Below, piece after piece: positions 7,124-14,974 of a DNA stretch of 24,950 bases. The notes under the pieces were generated by a model, which saw nothing but the letters and a program-made list of their open reading frames with translations, had not been told where the DNA came from and searched no databases. This DNA is from Fibrobacterales bacterium (GTDB lineage Bacteria > Fibrobacterota > Fibrobacteria > Fibrobacterales > Fibrobacteraceae): positions 1-24,950 of the forward strand of contig BNUP01000022.1 in NCBI GenBank assembly GCA_025997455.1, in the 5' to 3' direction. The translations under genes and the position numbers were made by a program. The stretch's first letter is position 1. The number at the start of each line of letters is the position of its first letter.

Positions 7124-7896
7124 TGCATCCAGTTGAGAATAATTGGGTTGGTGAATATAAATCCCAAAATCATAGCAACAGCAAATACAACGGCGAATAT
7201 TTTCATCCATAATTTACCAGAAGTATAATTGTAGTGAAAAATTTTAGCATTAGCATAATCGCATTCAAGGCTATATTTTTTTTTATCTAATTTATCGTTT
7301 ACAAAACGCCAAAGATCGGCAGACGCTAAAATGCCCATAAAAAAGTATGTTTGTGCTAATCCAATTTCAAAGTAAAAGTAGCAGATAAAAATAAGCAAAG
7401 GGTAGACTAAAGCGATTATAAATTCTTTTTTTACATCAAAATAGAATTGCATAAATTTGTAACGATTAAAATCACCGAAAGCATCCCAGTGTTGCTTTCC
7501 AAAGATTCCAAGAAAAACTATACTCCAAAAATCACCGGCTCCTTTTTCATGTAGCGAGATTGAGTATTTTTTATTACATTCCGAACAAGTATAATATTCA
7601 TAATCATCAATCGAAGGAGTACGAATACTATCATATAAAACTCCATATTTGTAAAAAATGCTTTCCAAACAATCCGGACAAACTGAGTGTTTTTTGCCAC
7701 ATTCCGAACAAGTATAACAAGTATAATCTAAATGAGTATTCAGATAATGCTCTAAAACGACCTTATAAGAATAATAATAACGCCATTCGGGTTTGTGCCA
7801 AAAACAATCTTTACAAATTATTCCATATTTTTTAAAAATTTCTTCTGCAAAATACTTCACTTCTGCAAAATACTTCTCTTTCTCTTCTTCCGTCAT
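7120..7896 (-). CDS. Zinc-ribbon membrane protein, last gene of the SIR2 operon
   Basis: 258 aa, family not recognised. The N-terminal half has cysteine pairs typical of zinc ribbons: ICKDC near residue 28, CYTCSECGKKHSVCPDC near 60-76 and CSECNKKY near 104. The C-terminal half is hydrophobic, with segments near 150-175, 178-190 and 230-252. A strong AAAAGGAG site lies 6 nt before the ATG. It follows the SIR2-like gene by 19 nt and so is very likely in the same transcript. It is AT-rich, unlike the flagellar genes beside it. The TAA shares a TTAA with the convergent flgF stop. A membrane-anchored sensor or effector would fit, but nothing in the sequence proves it. Confidence 0.8.
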   Translation of the reverse strand: MTEEEKEKYFAEVKYFAEEIFKKYGIICKDCFWHKPEWRYYYSYKVVLEHYLNTHLDYTCYTCSECGKKHSVCPDCLESIFYKYGVLYDSIRTPSIDDYEYYTCSECNKKYSISLHEKGAGDFWSIVFLGIFGKQHWDAFGDFNRYKFMQFYFDVKKEFIIALVYPLLIFICYFYFEIGLAQTYFFMGILASADLWRFVNDKLDKKKYSLECDYANAKIFHYNYTSGKLWMKIFAVVFAVAMILGFIFTNPIILNWMH

Positions 7897-7915
7897 AAAA
7901 TTCTCCTTTTGTTAT

Positions 7916-9493
7916 TTAACCCTTTCTCATTTCGGCAATAGAATGAATGCCGGTTGGAAATACATTTTTAGGATACAGTAAATCCTCAATTTTTAACCTG
8001 TCTGCAACCCCATTTGATAGATACACATTTGGAATACCGCCCGTATAAGCCCTAACGCAGTCTTTGCCAAAAATTGCACTTGCAGAATCAATTGCGTGTA
8101 TGCCGTAATCGCTCCAATCTTTGTAAGGCACTTGCTCCTTTTTTGCATTTACCCAATTCCTTAATTCCCCGCCTTCTATCCATCTATCTTCTCCTTTGCT
8201 GCCAACCACCACAGAACAGTATTTCTTATTTTTATCGTCTTTATTAATTTTTGACATAATGGCACTTCGCCACACAACATCATCGGGCGGCAGTTGATAA
8301 CCCATTAGAACTATATGCTTTGTGCCGACAAGGCAAGTTTTTGTATTTCTCTGAATTTCTTCTAAAAAAGCGGTATGCGAACCCTTATAACTTGTTTGGT
8401 AAATTGTGGGGGCGTTGTGCAAAAGCGTTGTATTTTCGCAATATGGGCATTTAATGCCGTCTTTGTAACCGTCCTTGTCATCGTCTCTATCTTCATCGGG
8501 ATCTTTGTATTGCGGTAAATCATTTTTAAATGGCAGCGGATTATACAGATCTTTTGCCATTTCACTCCATTGATTGCCGAATATAGCGGTTACTTTTCCG
8601 CAGTTTTCGCATTCCCTAAAATTTATACAACCGTGAGGTAAAAAATATTTGCCAATGCGGATTACTTTTTTGCCGTGTTGTTCCGGGTTTAATCTATGGA
8701 GAACCGATTCATCTACGGAATATCTAACTGCACCATCTTGCTGTTTTAAGCCGAGCAAAACGGAGTAATCCAAAAATAATTTTAATTCACGGTTCGATTT
8801 TCCTATACAGGGAGGGTTATCATTTAATTTTTTATTTGCCTGAAAAAATATATATTGCAACACCGGGTCATAGTTGGTGGAGATGTGAGCACAACTTTCC
8901 AAATAGAATTGAGGTTTATCAACAGGAAAACCGCTTAATCTATCGCCTTCTTCTTGCATTAAAATTCCGAGTGTTTCTGCAAAATCTGCATATTGTTTAA
9001 TTTTTTGCGGCTTTTTAATAGATTTATTATGGTAGGCGCAAACAAACATACACTGGTTTAGCATACCCAAAGTATTTCGTGCTTTTTGTAAGCGGATATA
9101 ATTCAAAAACATATTCTCTTTATTTTCATCTATAACCATAAATCCCTGCTTTGAGAGTAAATTTCCGTCTATAACATTATAAATATCTTGGAGATATAAC
9201 GAAGGATTTAATTCATCAAAAGGAATTTTTTCTAAGATGCCTTTAAGAGCCTCCCAATCATAAATATTTTTATAAGTTTTATTCTCTTCTAAATTTTCTA
9301 AAAATTCCGATAAGGGTTTTTCTATGTCGTTAAACAAATCGGAGTCTTTTAAGGCGATGAGCAAATTTTCCGTATCCGCTAATTTATGCAGAGACTTCGC
9401 TGTTTGAACAGTGGTGGGAGCACCAAGTTCTGCAGTTGCACCTGCACCCCAGAACAAGGTAGTTTCCGAATAAATTGGTTTATTCTTCTTCAT
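7916..9493 (-). CDS. SIR2-like NAD-binding protein, candidate defence effector
   Basis: 525 aa from the ATG at 9493. All expected SIR2-type motifs are visible: GAGAT (16-20) in TTLFWGAGATAELGAP, STNYD (205-209), the catalytic-type His in LPHG (287), a four-cysteine zinc site (CENC 295-298, CPYC 349-352), and the late motif VLMGYQLPPDD near 395-405. In bacterial defence systems such as Thoeris ThsA and DSR, SIR2 domains destroy NAD on infection, so NADase activity is a reasonable inference because the Asn and His positions are kept. A further 33 codons upstream to 9592 would lie in the previous gene in another frame, so 9493 is preferred. It overlaps that gene by 14 nt. It is AT-rich with operon-type coupling to its neighbours. 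Confidence 0.85.
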   Translation of the reverse strand: MKKNKPIYSETTLFWGAGATAELGAPTTVQTAKSLHKLADTENLLIALKDSDLFNDIEKPLSEFLENLEENKTYKNIYDWEALKGILEKIPFDELNPSLYLQDIYNVIDGNLLSKQGFMVIDENKENMFLNYIRLQKARNTLGMLNQCMFVCAYHNKSIKKPQKIKQYADFAETLGILMQEEGDRLSGFPVDKPQFYLESCAHISTNYDPVLQYIFFQANKKLNDNPPCIGKSNRELKLFLDYSVLLGLKQQDGAVRYSVDESVLHRLNPEQHGKKVIRIGKYFLPHGCINFRECENCGKVTAIFGNQWSEMAKDLYNPLPFKNDLPQYKDPDEDRDDDKDGYKDGIKCPYCENTTLLHNAPTIYQTSYKGSHTAFLEEIQRNTKTCLVGTKHIVLMGYQLPPDDVVWRSAIMSKINKDDKNKKYCSVVVGSKGEDRWIEGGELRNWVNAKKEQVPYKDWSDYGIHAIDSASAIFGKDCVRAYTGGIPNVYLSNGVADRLKIEDLLYPKNVFPTGIHSIAEMRKG

Positions 9494-9887
9494 TGGGTTG
9501 AGAAATTCCGGTGATTGTGTATTTGTATTTTCTCTTTTTCTTTTCCACTTCCTTTCCATCTTCTGTTTTATCTTCCTCTTCAATAATATCAAATTTTAAC
9601 GGTTTTCTGTTGGCAAAACTAATTCCCAAAGCAGATTGAAAAAACGGATTGTTGAGACTTTTATTTATACTAAAAGCAACATCTATTTCTAAGAATTTCA
9701 AAACAACATTACCGGTAGCATCTTTGTCTGTTGCCACAATGACATTTTTATAAATATCTTCTTTCACATTTTTCCCTTTCGGGACTTTATGTAAATAATC
9801 TCCCGTCCCTCGCAGTTTTACTCTGCCCTCATTTGTGTAGCCATCAATTGTGGCTACTATTTTGTATTTGCTCATTATTTTCTCCAT
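9480..9887 (-). CDS. Small protein of unknown function in the SIR2 operon
   Basis: 135 aa, or 131 if the second Met (9875) is used. Both ATGs have a ribosome site (AAGGA before the first, GGAG before the second), so the start is uncertain. No family is recognised. The sequence alternates short hydrophobic stretches and charged turns, as in a beta-rich fold, and then has a highly charged segment (EEEDKTEDGKEVEKKKRKYK, about residues 103-122). No signal peptide or membrane segment is seen. Its 3' end overlaps the SIR2-like gene by 14 nt, so the two are probably translationally coupled and may interact. Confidence 0.75.
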   Translation of the reverse strand: MEKIMSKYKIVATIDGYTNEGRVKLRGTGDYLHKVPKGKNVKEDIYKNVIVATDKDATGNVVLKFLEIDVAFSINKSLNNPFFQSALGISFANRKPLKFDIIEEEDKTEDGKEVEKKKRKYKYTITGISQPNEEE

Positions 9888-9897
9888 AATACTTTCC

Positions 9898-10725
9898 TTA
9901 ATTTATTTTATTCCAAAATTCATCACTCCAACCATCTAACTTATTTTTTAAGGCACCTTTTGTTCCGTTATAGATAGTTAAATCGGAACAGCCAACAGAT
10001 ACAAGCGTTTCTTCTGAAATTTCTCTATAAAGAACACGCCATCCGGGCGTTACCAATAATTCTCTCCTTATATCGTATTGAGAAAATGCAATTCTTAAAG
10101 ATATTGTGCCAGTTTGCTCATCGAAGGAAGAATACTCATAGGATTTCATCAAATTATGTGATGAAAAATATACCTCATTGCCTTTATAAACAAGCAAAAT
10201 ACCTTTTCCACTCTTAAATTGTTCTATGTCTTTCTCTCTTATATATTTCTCCTCCTCTACTTTATCTATTACTTTTTGCAGAAAATCTGGTTTTGGAGGT
10301 ATTCCATAAGTTATGCTTGTTTGCTCATCTATTTTGCAGTCAATAGTCTCTATTGCACGAAGAGAGTCCATTTCTTTCCGAATATGGACTATACTTGACG
10401 GCATCACACAAAATACCGTTATAGTTGAAAGTATCAGTAAGGCGATGCAGAAAACGCTATCATTATCTTTTTTTGTAAACCAAATCAAACCTATTGTTAT
10501 AAAAAAAACAAAAGGAGAACAAAAAAATATGGGGACGGAAGAAAAATAGATAAAAAAGAAATGCCACAAAAGAAGGAAAGGAAACAAAAAGAAAAGAAAC
10601 AAAGGAAGGTATGTTTGCACCACCTCCCATACTTCTTCTAACCCCTCCCATACTTCTTCTAACCCCTCCCATACTTCTTCTAACCCCTCCCATACTTTTC
10701 CGAGCATCGAGAATATTTTTTTCAT
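9898..10725 (-). CDS. Membrane protein with VWEGLEE repeats, first gene of the SIR2 operon
   Basis: 275 aa, not recognised. Residues about 11-35 are a heptad-like repeat (VWEGLEE three times and a degenerate fourth), encoded by a 21-bp DNA repeat. Three to four hydrophobic segments follow at about 40-62, 65-82 and 92-115, and then a soluble C-terminal region of about 150 residues. GGCAGGAG lies just before the ATG. The next gene starts 10 nt after its stop. It probably is the membrane partner of the SIR2-like system, by position only. The minus-strand promoter region overlaps an opposite-facing sigma-54 site at 10760. Confidence 0.75.
   Translation of the reverse strand: MKKIFSMLGKVWEGLEEVWEGLEEVWEGLEEVWEVVQTYLPLFLFFLFPFLLLWHFFFIYFSSVPIFFCSPFVFFITIGLIWFTKKDNDSVFCIALLILSTITVFCVMPSSIVHIRKEMDSLRAIETIDCKIDEQTSITYGIPPKPDFLQKVIDKVEEEKYIREKDIEQFKSGKGILLVYKGNEVYFSSHNLMKSYEYSSFDEQTGTISLRIAFSQYDIRRELLVTPGWRVLYREISEETLVSVGCSDLTIYNGTKGALKNKLDGWSDEFWNKIN
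10626..10693 (-). repeat. 21-bp in-frame tandem repeat coding VWEGLEE
   Basis: On the plus strand CCCATACTTCTTCTAACCCC recurs with starts at 10626, 10647, 10668 and 10689, a period of 21 bp or seven codons. Copies are almost identical, so copy number may vary between strains. Confidence 0.9.
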
Positions 10726-10759
10726 ATTCTCCTGCCTTCAACAGTTTTTATACTAAATT

Positions 10760-10773
10760 GGCACGCTTTTTGC
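10760..10773 (+). promoter_or_regulatory. Sigma-54 promoter with no adjacent gene
   Basis: TTGGCACGCTTTTTGC is a full consensus match with GG-N10-GC spacing. Directly after it is a run of nine or more G. No start codon lies at the +2 position found in flgK and flgF. The next plus-strand gene, fliI, starts 625 bp on. Confidence 0.65.
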
Positions 10774-11141
10774 GGGGGGGGGGAGGGGCTGTTAATAACT
10801 TGTTAATAAACTGTTTGTAAGAACGGTTTATCGCCTTGCACATATTTACCGCCTCAATTGCATTATATCGTTTCACAATGGGAAATATATATTTTTTTTG
10901 AAAAATGTGGTAAAAAAAATATTTTTCGTTAAAAAATTGCAGTTTTGTGGGGATAGGGTCTTCCTCGTCATTCCCGCACAGGCGGAAATCTGGAATGCAC
11001 ACTTTGGATTTGCTTGCATTCAAAAAATGAATTGTCATACTCGTGCCTCGACACGAGACACCAAGCCGATAGGCGACTGGGCAGACTAACTTATTTCTTT
11101 TCTGCCAATCTAAAGTGTGCAATTATAAGTGCATTCTTTGG

Positions 11142-11164
11142 ATTATCGGGTCAAGCCCGATAAT
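11142..11164. repeat. Palindromic hairpin repeat
   Basis: ATTATCGGG at 11142-11150 pairs with CCCGATAAT at 11156-11164 around TCAAG. Its form is that of a dispersed intergenic palindrome. It could terminate transcription, but there is no T-run. Confidence 0.7.
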
Positions 11165-11193
11165 GACACAAAAATGGTGGTTCTTTAACAAGC

Positions 11194-11215
11194 GAACGCG
11201 GTGTGGATAGAACGC
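11194..11215 (+). promoter_or_regulatory. Second GAACGC-N10-GAACGC block
   Basis: It has the same direct half-sites and 16-bp spacing as at 6324-6345, within a longer shared block (TTCTTTAACAAG before, CCAAAAAA-like after). No sigma-54 site follows within 100 bp, so the block may be either an enhancer acting at a distance or merely a repeat. Confidence 0.25.
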
Positions 11216-11246
11216 CACAAAAAAATTCCATTTTCTCCTTGCAATT

Positions 11247-11318
11247 CTAAAAGGGCGGGTTAAAAACCACGCCCCTACAAACCTAAAAGGGCGGGTTAAA
11301 AACCACGCCCCTACAATT
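11247..11318. repeat. 36-bp tandem repeat, two copies
   Basis: CTAAAAGGGCGGGTTAAAAA followed by CCACGCCCCTACAA occurs twice, with GGGCGGG starting at 11253 and 11289. It belongs to the same GGGCGGG...CGCCCCTACAA class as the hairpins at 14914-14959. Confidence 0.85.
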
Positions 11319-11333
11319 CCCGTATCCCCTTCC

Positions 11334-11380
11334 AAAACCCCACACCCCACACCCCACACCCTATACCCCTGCACTGCAAA
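11334..11380 (+). repeat. CACACCC array upstream of fliI
   Basis: Three to four CACACCC units, then CTATACCCCTGCACTGCAAA, run directly into the fliI -10 box. The same junction (CTATACCCCTGCACTGC) precedes metF on the other strand. Confidence 0.8.
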
Positions 11381-11385
11381 GTTTC

Positions 11386-11392
11386 TACATTT
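11386..11392 (+). promoter_or_regulatory. Putative -10 box (TACATTT) of fliI
   Basis: TTTCTACATTT is followed by 5 nt and the GTG at 11398. There is no Shine-Dalgarno sequence. It fits the TAnnTTY-N5-start pattern. Confidence 0.45.
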
Positions 11393-11397
11393 ACTCC

Positions 11398-12705
11398 GTG
11401 TTTCCTGAATCGATAATATCCGAAATTCCCAAAATACGACTTGCAAATGTGCGCGGGCGTGTGGTTAAAATTATAGGTTTGGTTGTGGAATGCGAGGGAC
11501 CGAGTGCGGGGATAGGGGAACTTTGCACCATAGAACAGAACGGAAAAATTATATGCAATGCGGAAGTGGTCGGGTTTCGCGATACCAGAATTTTGATAAT
11601 GCCGCTCGGAGCACTTGAGGGTATTCGCCCCGGAATGACTGTTTCAGCAAGAGGCGAAACGCTTACCGCACCTGTGGGCTACGGGCTTTTGGGAAGAGTG
11701 TTAGATGGAATGGGAAATGCGATGGATAATTCGGGCGAACTCAAATTTGAAGGTCGCCGTTCGATTTATGCAACTCCGCCGAGTGCAATGCAGAGAACCA
11801 GAATCAAAGAACCTATGTATAGCGGAATTCGTGCGATAGACGGATTTTTAACGATTGGACGCGGGCAGAGAATGGGAATTTTTGCCGGATCGGGCGTGGG
11901 GAAAAGCGTGACTATGGGAATGATAGCACGAAATTGCCTTTCCAAAGTGAATGTTATTGCGTTAATCGGCGAACGGGGAAGAGAGGTTCGTGAGTTTATA
12001 GAAAAGGACTTAGGTGAGGAAGGACTAAAACGGTCGGTGGTGGTGGTTGCCACAAGCGATCAGCCCGCACTTGTTCGCTTAAAGGCGAGTTTGCTCGCTA
12101 TGACCATTGCGGAATATTTTAGAAATGCAGGCGATGATGTTTTTTTCTTGATGGATTCGAGTACTCGATTAGCGATGGCTCAACGGGAAATTGGACTTGC
12201 GGTTGGCGAACCGCCCGCCACAAAGGGCTACACGCCTTCTGTGTTCTCATTCCTTCCTAAACTCTTTGAGCGGGCGGGCAACAGCGATAAGGGCAGTATC
12301 ACGGGACTTTACACGGTGCTGGTGGATGGCGACGATTTGGAAGACCCTATCGCTGATTCGGTGCGCTCGATTCTCGATGGGCACATTGTTTTATCTCGCG
12401 CACTCGCCAACCGAAATCATTACCCCGCAATCGATGTTTTAACAAGCATAAGCCGTTGCCGCGGTGATGTGGTAACACCTGCGGTTAAGGAATGCGCGGC
12501 TACGCTTTTGCGCAGTTTAGCAGTTTATCGCAAAAACGAAGATTTAATAAATATAGGTGCATACGCAAAGGGTTCAGATCCGGAAGTTGATATTGCCATA
12601 AAACGCCGTGCCGCTCTTGACAAGTTTTTGATTCAAGGAATTGGCGAAAACACAACATACGCGGAACTTGAAAATATGATGAAAGAAACCGCCGCTATTC
12701 AATGA
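11398..12705 (+). CDS. fliI: Flagellum-specific ATPase FliI
   Basis: 435 aa, GTG start. FliI is the hexameric ATPase that energises and primes flagellar type III export at the inner face of the membrane. The P-loop GSGVGKS is at residues 164-170, Walker B (DDVFFLMD) near 246-253, and the export-ATPase signatures SSTRLAMAQREIGLAVGEPP, then LERAGNSDKGSIT-like and LVDGDDLEDPIADSVRSILD, follow. The length is normal for the family. The start is supported by the -10-like box 5 nt upstream and by the absence of any better upstream start. fliH and fliJ, the usual partners, are not adjacent: here fliI stands alone, as do flgK and flgF. Confidence 0.96.
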   Translation: MFPESIISEIPKIRLANVRGRVVKIIGLVVECEGPSAGIGELCTIEQNGKIICNAEVVGFRDTRILIMPLGALEGIRPGMTVSARGETLTAPVGYGLLGRVLDGMGNAMDNSGELKFEGRRSIYATPPSAMQRTRIKEPMYSGIRAIDGFLTIGRGQRMGIFAGSGVGKSVTMGMIARNCLSKVNVIALIGERGREVREFIEKDLGEEGLKRSVVVVATSDQPALVRLKASLLAMTIAEYFRNAGDDVFFLMDSSTRLAMAQREIGLAVGEPPATKGYTPSVFSFLPKLFERAGNSDKGSITGLYTVLVDGDDLEDPIADSVRSILDGHIVLSRALANRNHYPAIDVLTSISRCRGDVVTPAVKECAATLLRSLAVYRKNEDLINIGAYAKGSDPEVDIAIKRRAALDKFLIQGIGENTTYAELENMMKETAAIQ

Positions 12706-12816
12706 TTTCGAGTGACCGGTGGTCGCCACTACAAATTTGTACACACCCTTGCAGAGTTTTCTACACCCCACACCTCACACTCCACACGCTATACCCCGCG
12801 AGCAATGCAGAATGAC
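12706..12816. other. Convergent gap with TTTTCTAC/CACACCC repeat
   Basis: The gap between the convergent fliI and phosphatase genes holds GCAGAGTTTTCTACACCCCA (12752-12771) and a CACACCC-like array to about 12803. It carries the box-and-array module without any gene start next to it, so the module is not by itself proof of a promoter. An imperfect dyad (GTGACCGGTGGTCGCCAC) is near 12712-12729. Confidence 0.6.
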
Positions 12817-14892
12817 TTACCCCAAGTAGTTTATAGACAGCATTGTTGTGTCGTCTGTTTGCAATGTTCCGCCGGCAAATACCGAAATTGCATTTCTGAC
12901 GGAATCGCAAAATTCTTTCGGCTGCAGATGAATGTTGTTATTTGCGATATTTAAAAACCTTTCATTTCCAAAAAGTTCCTTGCTCTCATTCATAGCCTCA
13001 TTCACGCCGTCGGTGTAGAGGTAAATTTTATCGCCTGCCGTTAAATTTACAGTCTGCGTAACATAATTTGAAGAAGTATCCATTCCAAGTGCGGTAGCGT
13101 TATTGAGTGCAAAGAATTTGTAGGGCGAACCGCCGAGCGAGATCAAAGGCTGGTTGTGCCCCGCATTTATAAATACACATTCACCGCTGTTCAAATCAAT
13201 GGTAATCACAAGTGCCGTTACAAACATAAAGTTATCGTTTCGTTTGCACAGAAATTCGTTTGCTTTTTTAAGTGCAACCACGGGGTCGCCGGTTTGTAAA
13301 AGAAGAACTTTTAACATCGTCTTTGCCGTTGCCATATACAACGAGGCGGGTATTCCCTTTCCGCTAACATCGGCTATTACAAATGCAATTTTCGTCTGTT
13401 CGTCATTGAGGTAGAAGAAGTCGTAAAAATCTCCGCCTATTAACTTTGCCGGAATCATATTTGCATAGAACTTCACTTTTTTATCTATAAAATCATCGTC
13501 AATTTCGGGCAGAATTTCCTTTTGAATACCCTCTGCCACATGAATTTCCCTATTTATCTGTTGCTCTCTTGCAGTTACATCTTTTAAGTTCTCAATATAA
13601 CTTGTGAGGTCAATAGTCATCTTATTAAACGCATTGCCGAGTTCTGCAATTTCATCCGTTCCGTTAAAAGGCACTCTGTTTTTAAAATCACCGTTGCCGA
13701 TATTTCCGATATATTTAGTTAAACTTTGCAGAGGTTTAACCATAGAATTTGCAAGATAAAGCGCGAATATCAGACTGATAAAAGATTTTAATATAAATAT
13801 TAAAAATAGAGCCAAAAGGAACTTGCGAAAATTCTCATTGTTCTCACTTCGTTCGTTTTCAATTTGCTCTGCTATTTTAATTTGCAATTCTTCTATAGGC
13901 TCAGACATATTTTTTGCCAACATTGCAAGCCCGAAAGACCAACCGGTTTGTCTTATGTTAGAGAATAAAAAATAATCTTTGCCGTTCACGCTTACAGTGC
14001 GGCTTTGGTAAGTTCCGTTCATAATATCATTCATCGCTTTATACCAACTCTCGCTTGCATCAAAAATTGGAGTGTTGCCTATGTAAGAGCCTTTTTTATC
14101 GAGTATAAATATGAAACTGCCTTCGGAGAATGTGGAGTCGATAATTTCCTGCTCTATTGTGGAAACAAGAACTTCAACTGCCACAATGCCCAGAGGTTTT
14201 CCGTTCTCATTGCGAATTGCTCTTGCACAGGTTATAACAACTTTGCCGTAAGCATTCACATAAGTATCTGTCCAAATATGTTTTTCGGGGTTTGCTATTG
14301 CCTGTTTATACCAATCTTTTTCGCGCGGGTCGTATTGCACATAATCGTTGAATTTGGAAACGCGATATACTATTCCGCTTTCCGTTACCAAATACGCATT
14401 ATTCAAAATTGAACTACCCTCCATAATGGCGGTTAACTGATATTCCGCGTTTGATATTTTGAAAAGTTCTCTTTCAATATCTGAGGTCATTTTTACATTC
14501 GGCGCCAGAAAATATTTTGAACTCAGAGTATCCATTTTTACATTCGAGACATGGTTTACTTTTTTGCTTGCAAAACTATTGTTTTTTTTATACAGCAATT
14601 CTGTATACGAAACCATATTGTCCACAGTGTTTTGAATTTCCCTAAAACTCAAATTTATATTTTCGGCTTTTGCATCGGCAAAATTCTGCAAATACTTTTT
14701 TGTGAGGTTTTGCATTGCCGAATTACTTTCGTTTGCGGTGCTTAATCCGAGCGTTACGCCTCTGTGGAGCGACTGTGCGAACAAATTCCTTGTTAGCGTA
14801 AAAGACAAAAGCGATTCCATGAGCAACGCCGCAAACAGCACCAGCACCACGATGATTACAACTCTTGTGCGAATCTTCAAATTTTTCAACAT
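12817..14892 (-). CDS. dCache-HAMP sensor with SpoIIE/RsbU-type PP2C phosphatase domain
   Basis: 691 aa from the ATG at 14892. The order is: membrane segment about 12-32, extracytoplasmic double-Cache-like sensor about 35-345, membrane segment about 355-378, HAMP (NSMVKPLQSLTKYIG to GNAFNKM), short linker (EIHVAEGIQKEILPEI) and a PP2C-type SpoIIE domain with GGDFYDF, VIADVSGKGIPASLYMA, INAGHNQPL, LYTDGVNEAMN and DDTTML. Such proteins dephosphorylate anti-sigma-factor antagonists or similar partners in response to an outside signal. None is encoded nearby. GAGAGG lies 7 nt before the third codon's ATG, so I prefer 14892 to 14898. The metal-binding aspartates are present, so it should be active. 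Confidence 0.92.
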   Translation of the reverse strand: MLKNLKIRTRVVIIVVLVLFAALLMESLLSFTLTRNLFAQSLHRGVTLGLSTANESNSAMQNLTKKYLQNFADAKAENINLSFREIQNTVDNMVSYTELLYKKNNSFASKKVNHVSNVKMDTLSSKYFLAPNVKMTSDIERELFKISNAEYQLTAIMEGSSILNNAYLVTESGIVYRVSKFNDYVQYDPREKDWYKQAIANPEKHIWTDTYVNAYGKVVITCARAIRNENGKPLGIVAVEVLVSTIEQEIIDSTFSEGSFIFILDKKGSYIGNTPIFDASESWYKAMNDIMNGTYQSRTVSVNGKDYFLFSNIRQTGWSFGLAMLAKNMSEPIEELQIKIAEQIENERSENNENFRKFLLALFLIFILKSFISLIFALYLANSMVKPLQSLTKYIGNIGNGDFKNRVPFNGTDEIAELGNAFNKMTIDLTSYIENLKDVTAREQQINREIHVAEGIQKEILPEIDDDFIDKKVKFYANMIPAKLIGGDFYDFFYLNDEQTKIAFVIADVSGKGIPASLYMATAKTMLKVLLLQTGDPVVALKKANEFLCKRNDNFMFVTALVITIDLNSGECVFINAGHNQPLISLGGSPYKFFALNNATALGMDTSSNYVTQTVNLTAGDKIYLYTDGVNEAMNESKELFGNERFLNIANNNIHLQPKEFCDSVRNAISVFAGGTLQTDDTTMLSINYLG

Positions 14893-14913
14893 CTGCATTC
14901 CTCTCTTCTAAAC

Positions 14914-14959
14914 GGGCGACCACTGGTCGCCCCTACAAGGGCGGGTTTCAAACCCGCCC
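14914..14959. repeat. Two adjacent perfect palindromes between leuA and the phosphatase gene
   Basis: GGGCGACC / GGTCGCCC pairs 14914-14921 with 14925-14932, and GGGCGGGTTT / AAACCCGCCC pairs 14939-14948 with 14950-14959. Each is followed by CCTACAA. They lie just after the leuA stop on the minus strand and could end leuBA transcription, although no T-run follows. Confidence 0.85.
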
Positions 14960-14974
14960 CTACAAACTCCACTT

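Larger units (their letters stand above)
10774..11385. other. Gene-free region with dispersed repeats
   Basis: I find no convincing gene here. 10774-10960 is a G-run followed by AT-rich sequence. 10966-11060 resembles a dispersed intergenic repeat (TCATTCCCGCACAGGCGGAA). 11142-11164 is a perfect hairpin (ATTATCGGG / CCCGATAAT). 11180-11220 repeats the block found upstream of the flgF promoter (TTCTTTAACAAGCGAACGCG). Then come the 36-bp tandem repeat and the CACACCC array that leads into fliI. Confidence 0.7.

Noticed and set aside
10860..10945. AT-rich stretch as replication origin or retron-like RNA
   Set aside because: No clustered DnaA boxes, iterons, reverse transcriptase or long conserved pairing are visible.
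10748..11122. Minus-strand frame of 124 codons in the gap before fliI
   Set aside because: It starts in a dispersed repeat, crosses an AT-rich non-coding-looking stretch and ends in the G-run at the sigma-54 site. It has no domain and no ribosome site.
11123..11446. Minus-strand frame with repeated GAWFLTRPFR
   Set aside because: It is translation of the 36-bp tandem repeat and the CACACCC array, and runs into the start of fliI.
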